31,839 nucleotides of DNA from Chara braunii (taxonomy: Eukaryota > Streptophyta > Charophyceae > Charales > Characeae), in assembly GCA_003427395.1 (NCBI GenBank), contig BFEA01000844.1, forward strand, positions 346,892-378,730, written 5' to 3'. Of the stretch, positions 20,648 to 30,061 are shown piece by piece (the first letter of the stretch is position 1; every line of letters starts with the position of its first letter). Under the pieces are notes generated by a model. That model worked only from the letters and a program-made list of their open reading frames with translations. It made no database searches and had not been told where the DNA came from. A program made the position numbers and the translations under genes.

Positions 20648-23600
20648 TGAGTACGTACTTTGGAGACCCGGTGATGAGGGGTGAGCCGAATACTATACGA
20701 TGCCGAACTGCGAGTTAGGTGCCAAGGGACTGGCAATACTTTTGGTTATGTGTCAGTAAAAGATTTATTCGAATCTTGTCCATTTGGTGAGTAGTGGAGC
20801 AAAACCGTTGCGTGGTCAGGCCATCATCATGGTTGTGACCCGCCTCCTCGAACCCTGCAGTAGCAATCTTCATCTCAAGCTTCAGTTTCAGAGTCATGAT
20901 CGTCGCAGCAGCCCCTCCGTGATTCCACTGGTCTTCACCAGCCTGGCAAGTGGAAGTTGCCGCTGCGGCGCAGGTTAGGACCTCCGTGTTTGTTCTCGCT
21001 ATGGCACACGCGGAGAATGCCATGGTAGTCTTCGCTTAGTGGTGTGGTGATTGTGCTCACCACCCCAAATCCGGTGTCATTTCTCTTGATTGTGTTGCTA
21101 GGGGACTGTTGTCACGACCCCGATCTGGCCCCTGCTGGCGATCGTGCTTCTGTTCATCAATATTGGCTTATGCCTGGTCAGGCAGCTCCGTATAGTTATC
21201 CTGGCAATCCCAAATTTGTTTCTGTTTTTTTTATTTAATTATTTTCATTTTTTTTTCAAAGTCCGTCTGTGGTGGTGCTTGGCTGTTGCTCCTTCATTGA
21301 GGTTGCTGCTTCTCCATTTGAGGTAGTTGCCGCTTAGGGCAGCTGACGTAGTCAACGCTGGGGCCACTGATGCATATTCATGCAGTGCTATAACCGGTTT
21401 TTTAGCAGTGGAGAGCTGCAGCTGCAGTGTGATCAGGGTGGTAGTAGCAGCTGTTCTCAGCGTTGCCAGGCTGCTGCTGCCGTAAGGGCGCTGCTGTGCG
21501 ACCGAGCCGTTGGCATTGCCCCGTGCCCCGCTGTTCTGCTGCCGTACTGTTCATCAGCAGGTCGTACTTACCTGAACGGGCCAATACACACCTACAAGGA
21601 GGCGGGCATGCTAAAAGGGCCTGTGGCGAGTGAGTATAGTCAACGCCCGTTTCTCCGTGCTGAGGAGTAGCCTGCGTTGTCAGTACAGGTGAAGTTGTTT
21701 TCGAGGCCTGCGGCAACATGTTCTGTGGGTAGAACCCAGGTTATACTAAGGGACAATCGGGAGTTTGAGGAACAGCCGTTACTGAAAATTGAAGAAGCCG
21801 GTCAGCGGGTTGTTATGGTGAGCAGTTGGGCTGTTGCAGCGTATGCTGTGCTACTCACGTCGGCGAGCTCACTGTGGATCCTGCTGGACTACTGAACGCA
21901 TTGGTGGGCCAGCGAGGTGTGCCGTGCCTGTAGGGTGTTGCACCTGAAGGGCTGATTGCACGGCGGTAAGGGCTGATTGCACGGCGGTAAGGTCAAAGGG
22001 CTGAATGCTACGGCGGTTGGTATCGATTTTGGCAGGCTGCGGCGGCTAACTTCGAAGGGTGTCAAATTTACATGGGATGATGTCAGAGTTAGGCTACTGC
22101 TGCTTAGTTTCGGACTGTTGCTTCTCAGGTCCGAGATTCGGGACCAAGGTTGCTGTGTATCTGATGGGCAAGCAGGCGGTGAAGAGGATCGAATTTTAGC
22201 GTGCCGAACTGCATACCGATCAAAGGGGGATGCTTGTAGTGTCATGCGGTGTGACCGGGGGCTGCTATGCTACGGGCGCTGCGTTTTTTTTTTAACTTAC
22301 TACGTAGTTGCCTTTAGCTGCCGTTAGTGCTAGGGACCGCTGCGAGGGCTGTATTTTGACAGAGTAGCTGCAATTACTGTGCTCTCGTTTGCACAGTGCT
22401 TATTTCTGTGCATGTTGCTGGCGATACTGCAGTACACCTAGCTGCAGCCAGCGCTGGCCTGGTTGATGTTATGGTACAGCGGAGTGCTGCTAAGGCAGTA
22501 CGCTTGGACGGAGGGGAGTATTGCTGAGCCTTCAGTCGTTTACTACGGCAACAGTGTGGACTCTGGAGGTTGCAGCTGGTACTTCAACGTTTTATGGCCG
22601 TTCTGAGACCCATCGGGTCCGGGCATAGCAAGGATAGACAGGTTGGGAGCCCTTCTTCGAATCGATGGGTGCCGGTGTTTCAGCTGCTAGCAGTTGCTGG
22701 CTATTAAACCGTGACATTAACTGCGAGCCTGTCGCTAGTCAGCTCACACGGAGGTGCTGCTTTGGTATTGCTATAAGACTGGAGAAGTTGGTTGTTGCGC
22801 TGCCCATCCCTGTTAAGGCGGAATAGAGAGGAGAAGGGGTGTTGCTGCTATGACGATCAGGGAACAAGGACGGTTGTAGCAATAGGCGGGCTACAAAAGA
22901 CTGTAGACTTACCTGTTGATCGGCACGCTGCTTACTCTGTAGATTGAAGCAACAGTAGGCGAGTTGTGCAGGACAAACTTGGGTGTTGGCCGATGTGCCA
23001 TTTGCCCCTCCGTAGGAAGTAAGTTGAAGGAGAGTCACCTGCAGTCCGAGAAGCAAGACCTTGCGACGACGCTTTGGTTGGAATCTGAAGTTGTCAAGCT
23101 GCTGCTGTCTGTTGCGTATGGGGCACAAGCGGCTGCTGCTGCAGACTGGGCACGGACTGCTGCAGCTGTTGCTGGTTGCTGTTGCTGCCGGTTACTGGTT
23201 ACTGCGTATTGTTGCATACCGCTGCGAGTTGTGCACAGGCTACCGCTACAAACTGTTGAGAACTACTGCTGCGTGCGGACTGCTGTTGTTAGTTACTACA
23301 CATTATTACTTGCCACTATTGAACTATCCCAGACTGTGAGGGGGGTTATCGCTGCGACTCGAGGCCTTGTCAGAATACCGGTTGCCGGCAGTTTGACTTC
23401 AGTTTGACCAGCTGTTGTGTGATTTGGCCATCGTTGCGGGGCCCTCAGGCGCATCCAGACTTCAAGGCCCTCTCATTGTGAGTTGAGTTGGCCCTCTCTT
23501 GTATCTCGAGCGTCTGAAGCCTCTCCTTCTGCCCTTCTCAGTCTAAGTCTGGTCCTTTGGTTACGAGAGGAAGGCGGCAGGCGGGATTGCAACCCGTAGG

Positions 23601-23700
23601 TCCACGCCAAGGCCTCTGTGGGAGGTTGCCCCATCGATTGCGGGAGTTCTGCCGGAGCCCAGGCGGGGTTCTGGAGGCAGAGAACACTCAGGTATAACCC
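20646..23700. other. Long GC-rich, CTG/TTG-biased non-coding stretch
   Basis: About 3 kb with many scattered CTGCTG, TGCTGCAG and GTTGCTG words, strongest at 21390-21560 and 23090-23300. A 21-bp tandem (GGGCTGATTGCACGGCGGTA) occurs at 21949 and 21970, with a variant near 21998. ORFs reach 147 codons (22964-23407 plus) but are rich in Leu/Cys/Ala from the triplet bias and have no domain. It could be the interior of an unrecognised non-autonomous retroelement. Confidence 0.4.
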
Positions 23701-23910
23701 TCGATTTACGCGTGTGATCCTATCACTAAACTATATTATCCTATTGCTATTGGCCTGACTGTAAGTATGACTGGAAAAGATAACTGTTTTTTCTTTACTT
23801 GTTTGAATTCAGAACATTGTTTTGCAAAGCAAACTGACAAATATGTATTGATTTAATCAAGATTATCAGTGTGAATTCAGAAAAAACAGAGTTGTCAAAT
23901 ATGTTGCGGA
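23701..23910. other. AT-rich lead-in to the hairpin arrays
   Basis: GAATTCAGAA occurs twice (near 23806 and 23874), each followed within about 35 bases by CAAATATG. No promoter element can be assigned. This is the sequence upstream of array A if the arrays are transcribed rightward. Confidence 0.4.
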
Positions 23911-24321
23911 GGCCAGGCGAACGCATGAGTTGCGGGCTGTTCGGTCTTTCACACTTGTCTTACTTGTTATTTGGCAGGCTAGACTACCCATGAGTTGGGT
24001 AGCCTAGTTCTACGCTGTATGTAATTGTATGGGCTAGTCAAGCACAACATAAGTTGTTGTGCCTGGTCATATGCCTTTCGTCGTTTGTTCAGGCATAGGC
24101 TGGGCTCCTCATAAGTTGAGGTAGTCTAGTTCCTTGTGTATGCCGAAAGTTTAGGCTGACCAGTCTCACCATAAGTTGGTGGGGCCCGGTCATACGCCTT
24201 ACGTCAATTGTTTAGGCAGAAGCTGACCACACCATAAGTTGGTGTGACTCAGTCTTATGCTTTATTGTTTCAGGCGAGACTATTCGCACCATAAGTTGGT
24301 GTGGTCAAGTCATGAGCCGCC
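23911..24321 (+). repeat. Hairpin array A: seven units with a constant 7-nt loop
   Basis: Seven hairpins have loops starting at 23925, 23990, 24049, 24111, 24171, 24234 and 24291 (spacing 57-65). The loop is ATAAGTT, or ATGAGTT in the first two, always closed by C-G. The stems differ: CTACCC/GGGTAG with CTAG/CTAG outside (23979-24007); GCACAAC/GTTGTGC (24042-24062); an 11-bp stem with one bulge (24100-24129); 12 bp with an internal loop (24158-24191); CACACC/GGTGTG with CTGA/TCAG outside (24223-24252); and CGCACC/GGTGTG with GACT/AGTC outside (24278-24311). A semi-constant GTCATACGCC or GTCTTATGC follows most units. There is no ORF. I infer a structured RNA or a structure-maintained repeat; no known family is recognised. 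Confidence 0.85.
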
Positions 24322-24679
24322 ATCACTAAGAGAATCAGAGCTTACAAAGTAATACATTATTTATTATGTATATTCATGGCGGGTTGGACGCCATAAAATG
24401 GGAGATCCAACCATATAAGCCGGTAGCAGACAAAGCAGAGGGAAAGAAGATGAACAATACAAAATGGTGTGGTAACTGTGGGCAGGCTGACTCACCCATA
24501 AGTTGGGTAGTTGGTCCTACGCCCTTGATAACACGGAAGCAGAGAGATATACAAAATCTGGCTATTTTCCTTTTCTAAACATATCTGACGTTTGGGTGGG
24601 GATCCTCATGAGTTGAGATGACCTTGCCACTCGTCTGAAGACAGAATCTGATTGTGAAACTTATCTATTGATGTAGTTG
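24322..24679. repeat. Spacer between arrays with two isolated hairpin units
   Basis: Contains a unit with loop ATAAGTT at 24498-24504 (stem CCC/GGG plus GAC/GTC, 24489-24516) and a weaker unit with loop ATGAGTT at 24608-24614. A different hairpin, GGTTGGA/TCCAACC with inner CCAT/ATGG, lies at about 24381-24412. A 70-codon ORF (24366-24578) crosses it without any recognisable feature. Confidence 0.65.
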
Positions 24680-25140
24680 TGTTGCGGAGGCCGGGCGAAC
24701 GCATAAGTTGCGGGTTGTTCGGTCATACGCGCTTGTTGTTGTTTGGGCGGGGCTAGACTACTCATAAGTTGGGTAGCCTGGTCTTATGCTATATGTCACT
24801 GTATGGGGTTGTCAGGCACAGCATAAGTTGTTGTGTTTGGTCATATGTCTTTTGTTGTTGTTTAGGCAGAGGTTGGCCCCTCATAAGTTGAGGAGGTTCA
24901 GTTCTATGTGTATGCCGAACGTTCAGGCCGACCAGCCTCACCATAAGTTGGTGCGCCCGGTCATGCGCCTTATTTCGATTGATTTGCAGAAACTGGTCAC
25001 ACCATAAGTTGGTGTGGTTTAGTCTTATGCGTACATATATTTGTGTTACCAGACTGGGGCACCATAAGTTGGTGTGGCCTAGTCATATAAATTGGCAGGT
25101 CAGTCACATTCATAAATTGGGTTGGCTGACCCTATGTCTT
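24680..25140 (+). repeat. Hairpin array B: duplicate of array A, eight units
   Basis: Loops start at 24703, 24764, 24823, 24883, 24943, 25004, 25064 and 25112. The first seven are 770-778 bases after the matching units of array A, in the same order, spaced 59-61 bases. The eighth has the variant loop ATAAATT but a perfect outer helix GGTCAG/CTGACC. Several differences from array A keep pairing through G-T: in unit 3, A-T becomes G-T (24821/24831) and G-C becomes G-T (24816/24836); unit 2 has two more. Unit 4 keeps one bulged base at the same place. This supports a segmental duplication followed by evolution under a pairing constraint. Confidence 0.85.
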
Positions 25141-25520
25141 ATGTAAGGAAGGGTAAAAAGGACATAATGAGGGTTTTTGAACGAACTATGTGACCTGGAA
25201 AAGAACCTGAGGGTTGGTGAGAGATGTTTGCGCTTGCATGCTCGTGGGCTCTCACTTGGGGCATCTTTTGATAGAGTAGTTGTTGTAGAGGCTCGCCAAG
25301 TGCTAAAGTCATAGGTAGATAAGGTGGATGATGGGAGGGAAGTTTGGGATGGGATAGGACCGACTCTGCTGAGGGTTAGGATCAGCATTGGCTCATGGTC
25401 TCACTCAGAGGGCATGCAGGCTAGTATTGAGCCTAAGTTATCAAGCAGGTGTCAGAAGTTAGTCCCGGGTATAGTTTTGTCTTGCATTTTTGTTTTCAGC
25501 TTTGTATAAATCTTGGTAGC
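25141..25520. other. No recognisable gene
   Basis: No ORF above 92 codons and no domain. The sequence lies between hairpin array B and the triplicated motif. Confidence 0.4.
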
Positions 25521-25524
25521 CCAC

Positions 25525-25730
25525 TTTTCCTATGGGAAGCGCTGCCGAAATTTCTACAAATCCGAAAGAGTTAGTCATTCATGCAATTGTAGAAATTATG
25601 GGAAGGCACCTTTCCTACGGGAAGCGCTGCCGAAATTTTGCAGAATTTAGAAAGTTGAGTATTTTCAGCTAGGAAAGATCTCGCAATCCATCCTGTTTAG
25701 GGGATATGCTGCCGAAATTTCCTGTATTTT
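25525..25730. repeat. Triplicated GCTGCCGAAATTT motif with inverted repeat
   Basis: GCTGCCGAAATTT occurs at 25541, 25626 and 25708 (spacing 85 and 82). Copies 1 and 2 also share TTTCCTA-GGGAAGC just before it. An 11-bp perfect inverted repeat, AATTTCTACAA/TTGTAGAAATT, spans 25549-25597 between copies 1 and 2. Non-coding. Confidence 0.8.
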
Positions 25731-26417
25731 TAGATAGATATCAGAGGTTAGTTAGAAAGGTATGATTATTTCTTGATCACTCAAGCATGGCTTGGGTACT
25801 GGCCTGTGCTGCATTGCAGGTCACCTTTATTCAGATTGATTCAAGGCTTGACTAGTTTCAAGCTGATCCTACAAAGATCATCTGCTGTTATCTTTTGATA
25901 ACATGTCGGTTTCCGACTCAACTCTAATTCATTCTCGCTACTCAACCTAAAGGCCTTAGCCCCTGTGGATTGAAATATTTCTTTTGGGTTTTTACCCGGA
26001 CTTTATTGAATGGCTATTTAAAAAGGACTGAGTGTTTTATTTTGGGAGGTTGGACAAAGGTTGGGGTTTTGTGTGGATAAGGCAAAGGGGTGTGAGTGCA
26101 GAGAATGGTTGAAGTTGACCCTGTGTAGTGTATGCTCTGTCGATGTGAATCTTTGATGTGATTGCAGGTATGTTCTGTGAATTGACTTCCAGACTTGGTT
26201 TTGCTTATGATCATATGTATATATGTTTGAAGGAAGTCACACCGTCATTGTGAGAGTGATCGTCCCCTACCTCATAACTTTTATATCATATTTCCTTGTG
26301 TCCGCACGACCCACTGAGGTCGCGCACAGTGATTAAATAAGTTATGCATCGAGAGAAAAGAGAGATCCTTTCTTAGCTCTTGCTTCTTAAGAGTTATTAG
26401 GGTTGGACGTTGTAGTC
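25731..26417. other. Non-coding with scattered small hairpins
   Basis: CAAGC/GCTTG near 25783, CCTG/CAGG near 25805, GCTTGA/TCAAGC near 25848 and TGTTATC/GATAACA near 25885 are short inverted repeats, several of them close together. No gene is recognisable. It may belong to the same structured region as arrays A and B. Confidence 0.4.
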
Positions 26418-26530
26418 CGTGGCAGCCGTCAAAGTCAAACCCCTTGATATTTGACCGCCACGACAACTTAGAGTTGTCTACTCAACCCCTCTGCACAGGG
26501 TGCAGAAGAGAGTGTGGTCTTCAACCGCAC
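26418..26530. repeat. Four consecutive hairpins
   Basis: 26418-26462: CGTGGC/GCCACG outside GTCAAA/TTTGAC, 12 bp. 26462-26478: GACAACT/AGTTGTC, 7 bp, loop TAG. 26489-26508: CTCTGCAC paired with GTGCAG-AG, 8 bp with one bulge. 26512-26530: GTGTGGT/ACCGCAC, 7 bp including one wobble, loop CTTCA. The stems are unrelated, as in the run at 301-780. Confidence 0.75.
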
Positions 26531-27339
26531 ATGGCGTTTGTCTGGCGTCGAGAGATTACCCCTCAAAGCGCCTGTCAGCCGACACTTGAGCATCGAACGC
26601 GACCCTCGAGATTATCAAGGGCCGTGAGGATACGAGTACCATGCAATACCCCATCAGCGCGAATGCTTGCATGTGCACGCATGATCGATATGAAGGGGCC
26701 CTGCACTCGCATGCCTCTTATACGGAAGTTCAGCACGCGGTACCTATCTGAGTCGTGCCGTATAAAGTTATGGGCCAAATACTGAAGGGACTAGGAGTTG
26801 TTGTGTTGTGGCGTTGTTTGTGGTGTTTGTTTCGCGTGCGGTTCCAAGTGTTATGGGTGAGTATGCGTGAGTGTCGTGGTGTAACGCGTTCCGGCGTCGA
26901 GTTGCGTTTGGGACTTCAGCCCCCCAGTACGGCGATTCGCGTACGGGTTCGATTCTCGGGCGTTCGACCGCGCGTACCCCCTATGCTACAGCAAGCGAGA
27001 AACGCCCTCGGCTGGGCCACCTCTGCAATTGCATACGAAAAGCTTTCGAAAAGCTTTCGCATGTGGTTCAGTAGCTCAGCAGGGATACATCCACCTAAGG
27101 GATGGTGACAGCTCCCGTAGGTGTAGCGGTGCCTCGCGTAACTCTGTCCTGTCAAGGGGCTCGTGAGAGGTACGGCTGGCGCACTCGGCCGGAGCGGCAA
27201 ACGCCCTCCGCGACAAGTCCTGCATAATCCTGCGCGACGCGGCCGGGAGGGTCCCCGTGTGGGACCGATGCGCTCGACAGCGCTGGTGGGATCGAATCTG
27301 GACGTGCATGGTGCCCGGATCTGAATGGCCATGGGACTG
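26531..27339. other. GC-rich sequence without recognisable gene
   Basis: Several ORFs of 113-143 codons overlap on both strands with no domain. Short tRNA-promoter-like words occur (GGTTCGATTCT at about 26947, TAGCTCAGCAGG at about 27071, GGATCGAATCT at about 27289), but no cloverleaf can be drawn. GGTCCC/GGGACC near 27250 and GCGCT/AGCGC near 27270 are small hairpins. Confidence 0.4.
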
Positions 27340-28213
27340 GAGGGCACTGCTGGAAGGGTATTATCCTCCCTTTTGAGAAGATGTGTTTCTGAGGAATATG
27401 TTCAGATTGGGTAGGAGGTCGGTGTTATGGAGTCTGTGGTGGCAGAGATGCGTGCTGGCAATGGAAGAGGCTGAGGAATATGTTTAGATTGGGTAGGAGG
27501 TCGGTGTTATGGAGTCTGTGGTGGCAGAGATGCGTGCTGGCAATGGAAGGGGCCAGAGTGGAAGGGGGGGAAGTGACGGAGCAAATCCAGCAACTAGTTC
27601 AACCAGAGATCACGACCTAGTGGCAGACGGCCAAGCAGAAGATGGAGTTTATTCACACCAAGAAAAACATCGACAAGGTCATCTCACAATTTGGTAAAGA
27701 GTGGTTGGGAGGGGACAGGAAGGGATGGATAGCAGAAGTGGTCTGGTCTGAAGACACATCAACTCAAAGGGGACAGCAACAAGTGCAAAGGGAGGATCCA
27801 GAGGCCCGGGCCTGTGGTAAGGGACTATCGCCTGCAGTTTCGGGAATGGACGAAAGTGGACCCCTACATCCCGCTGCGACCGGCTCCGGAATTCCCGGAC
27901 CTGTTTCCCCCTCGCCCAACGGCATTAGAAGAGATACTGTAAGGAAGAAGGTTGGTGGGAATGGTGGGAGGGGGAAGAGGGGAGTTCACCCGGGTTGCCC
28001 CCCTGGATGTATGATGGGACTCTGGATCCATTTTCCAGCAGTTCTGATCTTTGCAGGTGTTCACATGGGATGCTGGACCCGTTTTCCGGCACGTGAAGCT
28101 CCCCACCAATAGACTGGAGCGCCTAGCGGACGAGTACTAGGGGGGGATGCTCTTATCACCCCGTCTAGTACCATGAGCCCCGTGTAAAAAAATAAAAATA
28201 AAAAATAAAAAAA
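27340..28213 (+). mobile_element. LINE 3'-end fragment with poly(A)-like tail
   Basis: Plus-strand reading gives RNMFRLGRRSVLWSLWWQRC, QFGKEWLGGDRKGWIAEVVW and RDYRLQFREW...FPPRPTALEEIL with a stop at 27940-27942. These are the same C-terminal ORF2 blocks found at 5103-5540 on the minus strand. After the stop come the tail motif (28069-28121), a hairpin GTACTAG/CTAGTAC with an inner G/C stem (28134-28171), and an A-rich tail (28186-28213) interrupted by single Ts. This is the clearest LINE 3' terminus in the window and shows what the tail motifs at 4608 and 20099 belong to. Confidence 0.85.
27389..27552 (+). repeat. 82-bp tandem duplication in LINE fragment
   Basis: CTGAGGAATATG starts at 27389 and at 27471, and the 82-base unit is almost identical in both. 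It repeats the RNMFRLGRRSVLWSLWWQRC-coding segment. The period is not a multiple of three, so it shifts the frame. Confidence 0.92.
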
Positions 28214-28218
28214 GGGTT

Positions 28219-28440
28219 TTCCAAATTGCTGGGGCTGTATTTGACTGTACCCATGTGTATATGGACAAACCCCGATCAAAGGATGACAATGACTATTGCT
28301 CCGGATGGCACAACCGGCTCTCCGTGGTTGTGGAAGTGGTGGTTGACTCAAAGCTCAACGTTTGGAGACAGCCCGTCAGCTGTGCTCATCAGGCCGTCAG
28401 GCGCTGCCGAAGACTGTGCTCATCCTCACTGCCTACCCCG
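28219..28440 (+). pseudogene. PIF/Harbinger-like DDE transposase fragment
   Basis: The frame AGAVFDCTHVYMDKPRSK, then GWHNRLSVVVEVVVDSKLNVW, then CAHQAVRRCRRLCSSSL, resembles the DDE_Tnp_4 core of Harbinger transposases: a first catalytic Asp in a D-x-TH motif, the hydrophobic strands after a basic residue, and the region that normally reads GxPGSxxD before RV-L--S-L. The Gly-Ser-Asp part is degraded and no second or third acidic residue is clear. It begins six bases after the LINE tail, so the LINE may have inserted into the transposase. The open frame continues to 28692 without further motifs. This is assigned by pattern only; moderate confidence. Confidence 0.5.
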
Positions 28441-29055
28441 ATTCTGAACCTGCCGACGGGCGGCACCAGTGACGACAAGGCAGGACCACCTGTGACAACG
28501 TGGGAACGCGGGACATCGGTCACACAGGCCCTCCAATCCATGCTGGAACCCCACACAGGAACACACAACTTCCGGACGGCCGTTGCAGATCTTCCACCGA
28601 TGGAGGGACCTGTGTCCCGACAGTGTATTCGAAGGGGCATTGGGACTGGCAGCCATCATACATCAACGGCTGCTGATGCTCTCCACGACTGAAAAAATGA
28701 CCACCAATGAGCTGTCCTGAGACCTGTGATACCTGACCGGTCGCTGCAGCATGTGGGGCAGAGTACCACCAGTCCTTGATAGAAGTCAATCCTGCCGGCT
28801 GGGTGTACTGGGCCATGGCTGAGCAATGTGTCGTCTTCCGTGTTCGGGAGGTTAACCGTGCACAGTGACGAACTGAAGAGGCGGACAAAAACGTACTGCA
28901 AGTGACCACCGAACAGTGCATAAAAATGGGCATTTTGCGCCTTTTGTCTTTTTGTTGCGGGGAGGGCCGCATGGCCGTGCGAGATGGACCTGCCTCTCTG
29001 CAAGACACCTCCCCACACCACTGTCGAAATGAAAAGAACTCGAGTGTATGTTACC
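28441..29055. other. No recognisable gene
   Basis: Overlapping ORFs on both strands (for example 28520-29008 minus, 28656-29117 minus) have no domain. This may be the remainder of the Harbinger-like element. Confidence 0.35.
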
Positions 29056-29200
29056 CTAGGTGGTGGCCTGATGCATAAGTTGCTAGGAAAACCATGGCCA
29101 CGGATTTGCCAATGCACCTCTCCATGTTAGAGGGGCACATTCCAGCAACAAAGAAAAAAATTGGACACGGGTGTACAGAGGCCTATCGCATATGCCCCCC
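29056..29200 (-). repeat. Dispersed repeat, copy 2
   Basis: The minus strand has TACACCCGTGTCCAATTTTT, then GGTGCATTGGC and CAACTTATG, in the same order as 3150-3260 minus. The plus strand also shows GTGGCC/GGCCAC around a C-ATAAGTT-G loop (29061-29099). This resembles the loops at 23.9-25.1 kb, but the word is part of this repeat family. Confidence 0.6.
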
Positions 29201-30027
29201 CATGTGTTTCCACATTGGTGCTTACCTAGTTTGTGAAAGGGCTGCATGTCGTCTGCGGTACAGCAGAAAAACGTGCGGGACACGTCTCCCCCTAAATGAG
29301 ATTAAGGGAGGACATCACAAAATTACTTAACCCTTTTGTGGGACACATACATCCACGGAGGCGAAGAGCATCCACCATCAATGACTCCGTGTGTCTCCGT
29401 GTCAGTGCCTATACACATGCAAGGAGGTCGTCCACTGAGACCATAATTTCCATGGAAATATGTCTATTTCTGCGCAAAAAAAAAAACAGAAGGGGTGAAA
29501 CTGCACCCCCCCCCTCCTTCGAAAACCATGGAGTTGCATCTTCGCACCAATGCGAAGTGGCAAACCCCGTTGACGTATAAACAAAAATTGAAGTCTTCTA
29601 TTGGCCGAAGGCCCACCACCTCTATGAAATGAAGACAATCGGCCTGCGCCCGTCCATATGTAAGGATGACCCACGGCAGGCTATTGGCACCGGTGGCCGC
29701 ACCTGGTTGAAAACCAAGCAGCAGAGGCGTAAATCTTGGCTAGTGGATCCTGGCCCCAGGGAAAGAAAAACAGAGGGGGGAAAAGGGGCCAAATTCCTTA
29801 AAGAAAACAACAAAAAGTGTCAAAAACAGAAATGAAAGAGACTCTGAGGGGATATAAGAAGACAAGGATAAGACTCATCAGAGGATAAAAAAAAATCACT
29901 ATCATAGATCTCTCGCACCACCACCGGTCAATATCCACTTTATGGGGAGAAAGGGCAGAGTGCAAAGGGGAGATAAGAAGACAAGGACCTACCTGTATTT
30001 TCCTACCTGTATTTTGTACTTGACTTA

Positions 30028-30030
<3 letters not shown>
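29201..30030. other. No recognisable gene
   Basis: Contains small homopolymer runs (A near 29478, C near 29508) and short ORFs without domains. An imperfect duplication GGGGAGATAAGAAGACAAGGA / GGGGATATAAGAAGACAAGGA (29849 and 29968) is visible. Confidence 0.4.

Positions 30031-30060
<30 letters not shown>
30031..30060. repeat. Poly(T) tract
   Basis: Thirty consecutive Ts. It could be the tail of a minus-strand retroposon, but no element body is recognisable to its right. Confidence 0.95.

Positions 30061-30061
<1 letters not shown>

Noticed and set aside
22964-23407. 147-codon plus-strand ORF rich in Leu, Cys and Ala
   Set aside because: Composition is explained by CTG/TTG-biased DNA. Overlapping frames are also open, and no domain is seen.
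23911-25140. CRISPR-like or tRNA-array interpretation of the hairpin arrays
   Set aside because: The constant part is only a 7-nt loop, not a 25-40 base direct repeat, and the context is eukaryotic. A 7-nt loop on a short stem recalls anticodon arms, but position 33 U, D-arm and T-arm sequences are absent and the units are only about 60 bases apart.
26890-26965. tRNA gene suggested by a B-box-like GGTTCGATTCT
   Set aside because: A weak T-arm can be drawn, but no matching acceptor stem or anticodon arm exists upstream at the right spacing.
27060-27300. tRNA or SINE promoter suggested by TAGCTCAGCAGG and, 220 bases later, GGATCGAATCT
   Set aside because: The D-stem has no partner, CATCC/GGATG encloses a loop without U33, and the A-B spacing is too long for a tRNA. 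A tRNA-derived SINE is not excluded but cannot be supported.
28656-29117. 153-codon minus-strand ORF
   Set aside because: It overlaps equally long ORFs in other frames and contains no recognisable motif; it lies in a likely decayed DNA transposon.
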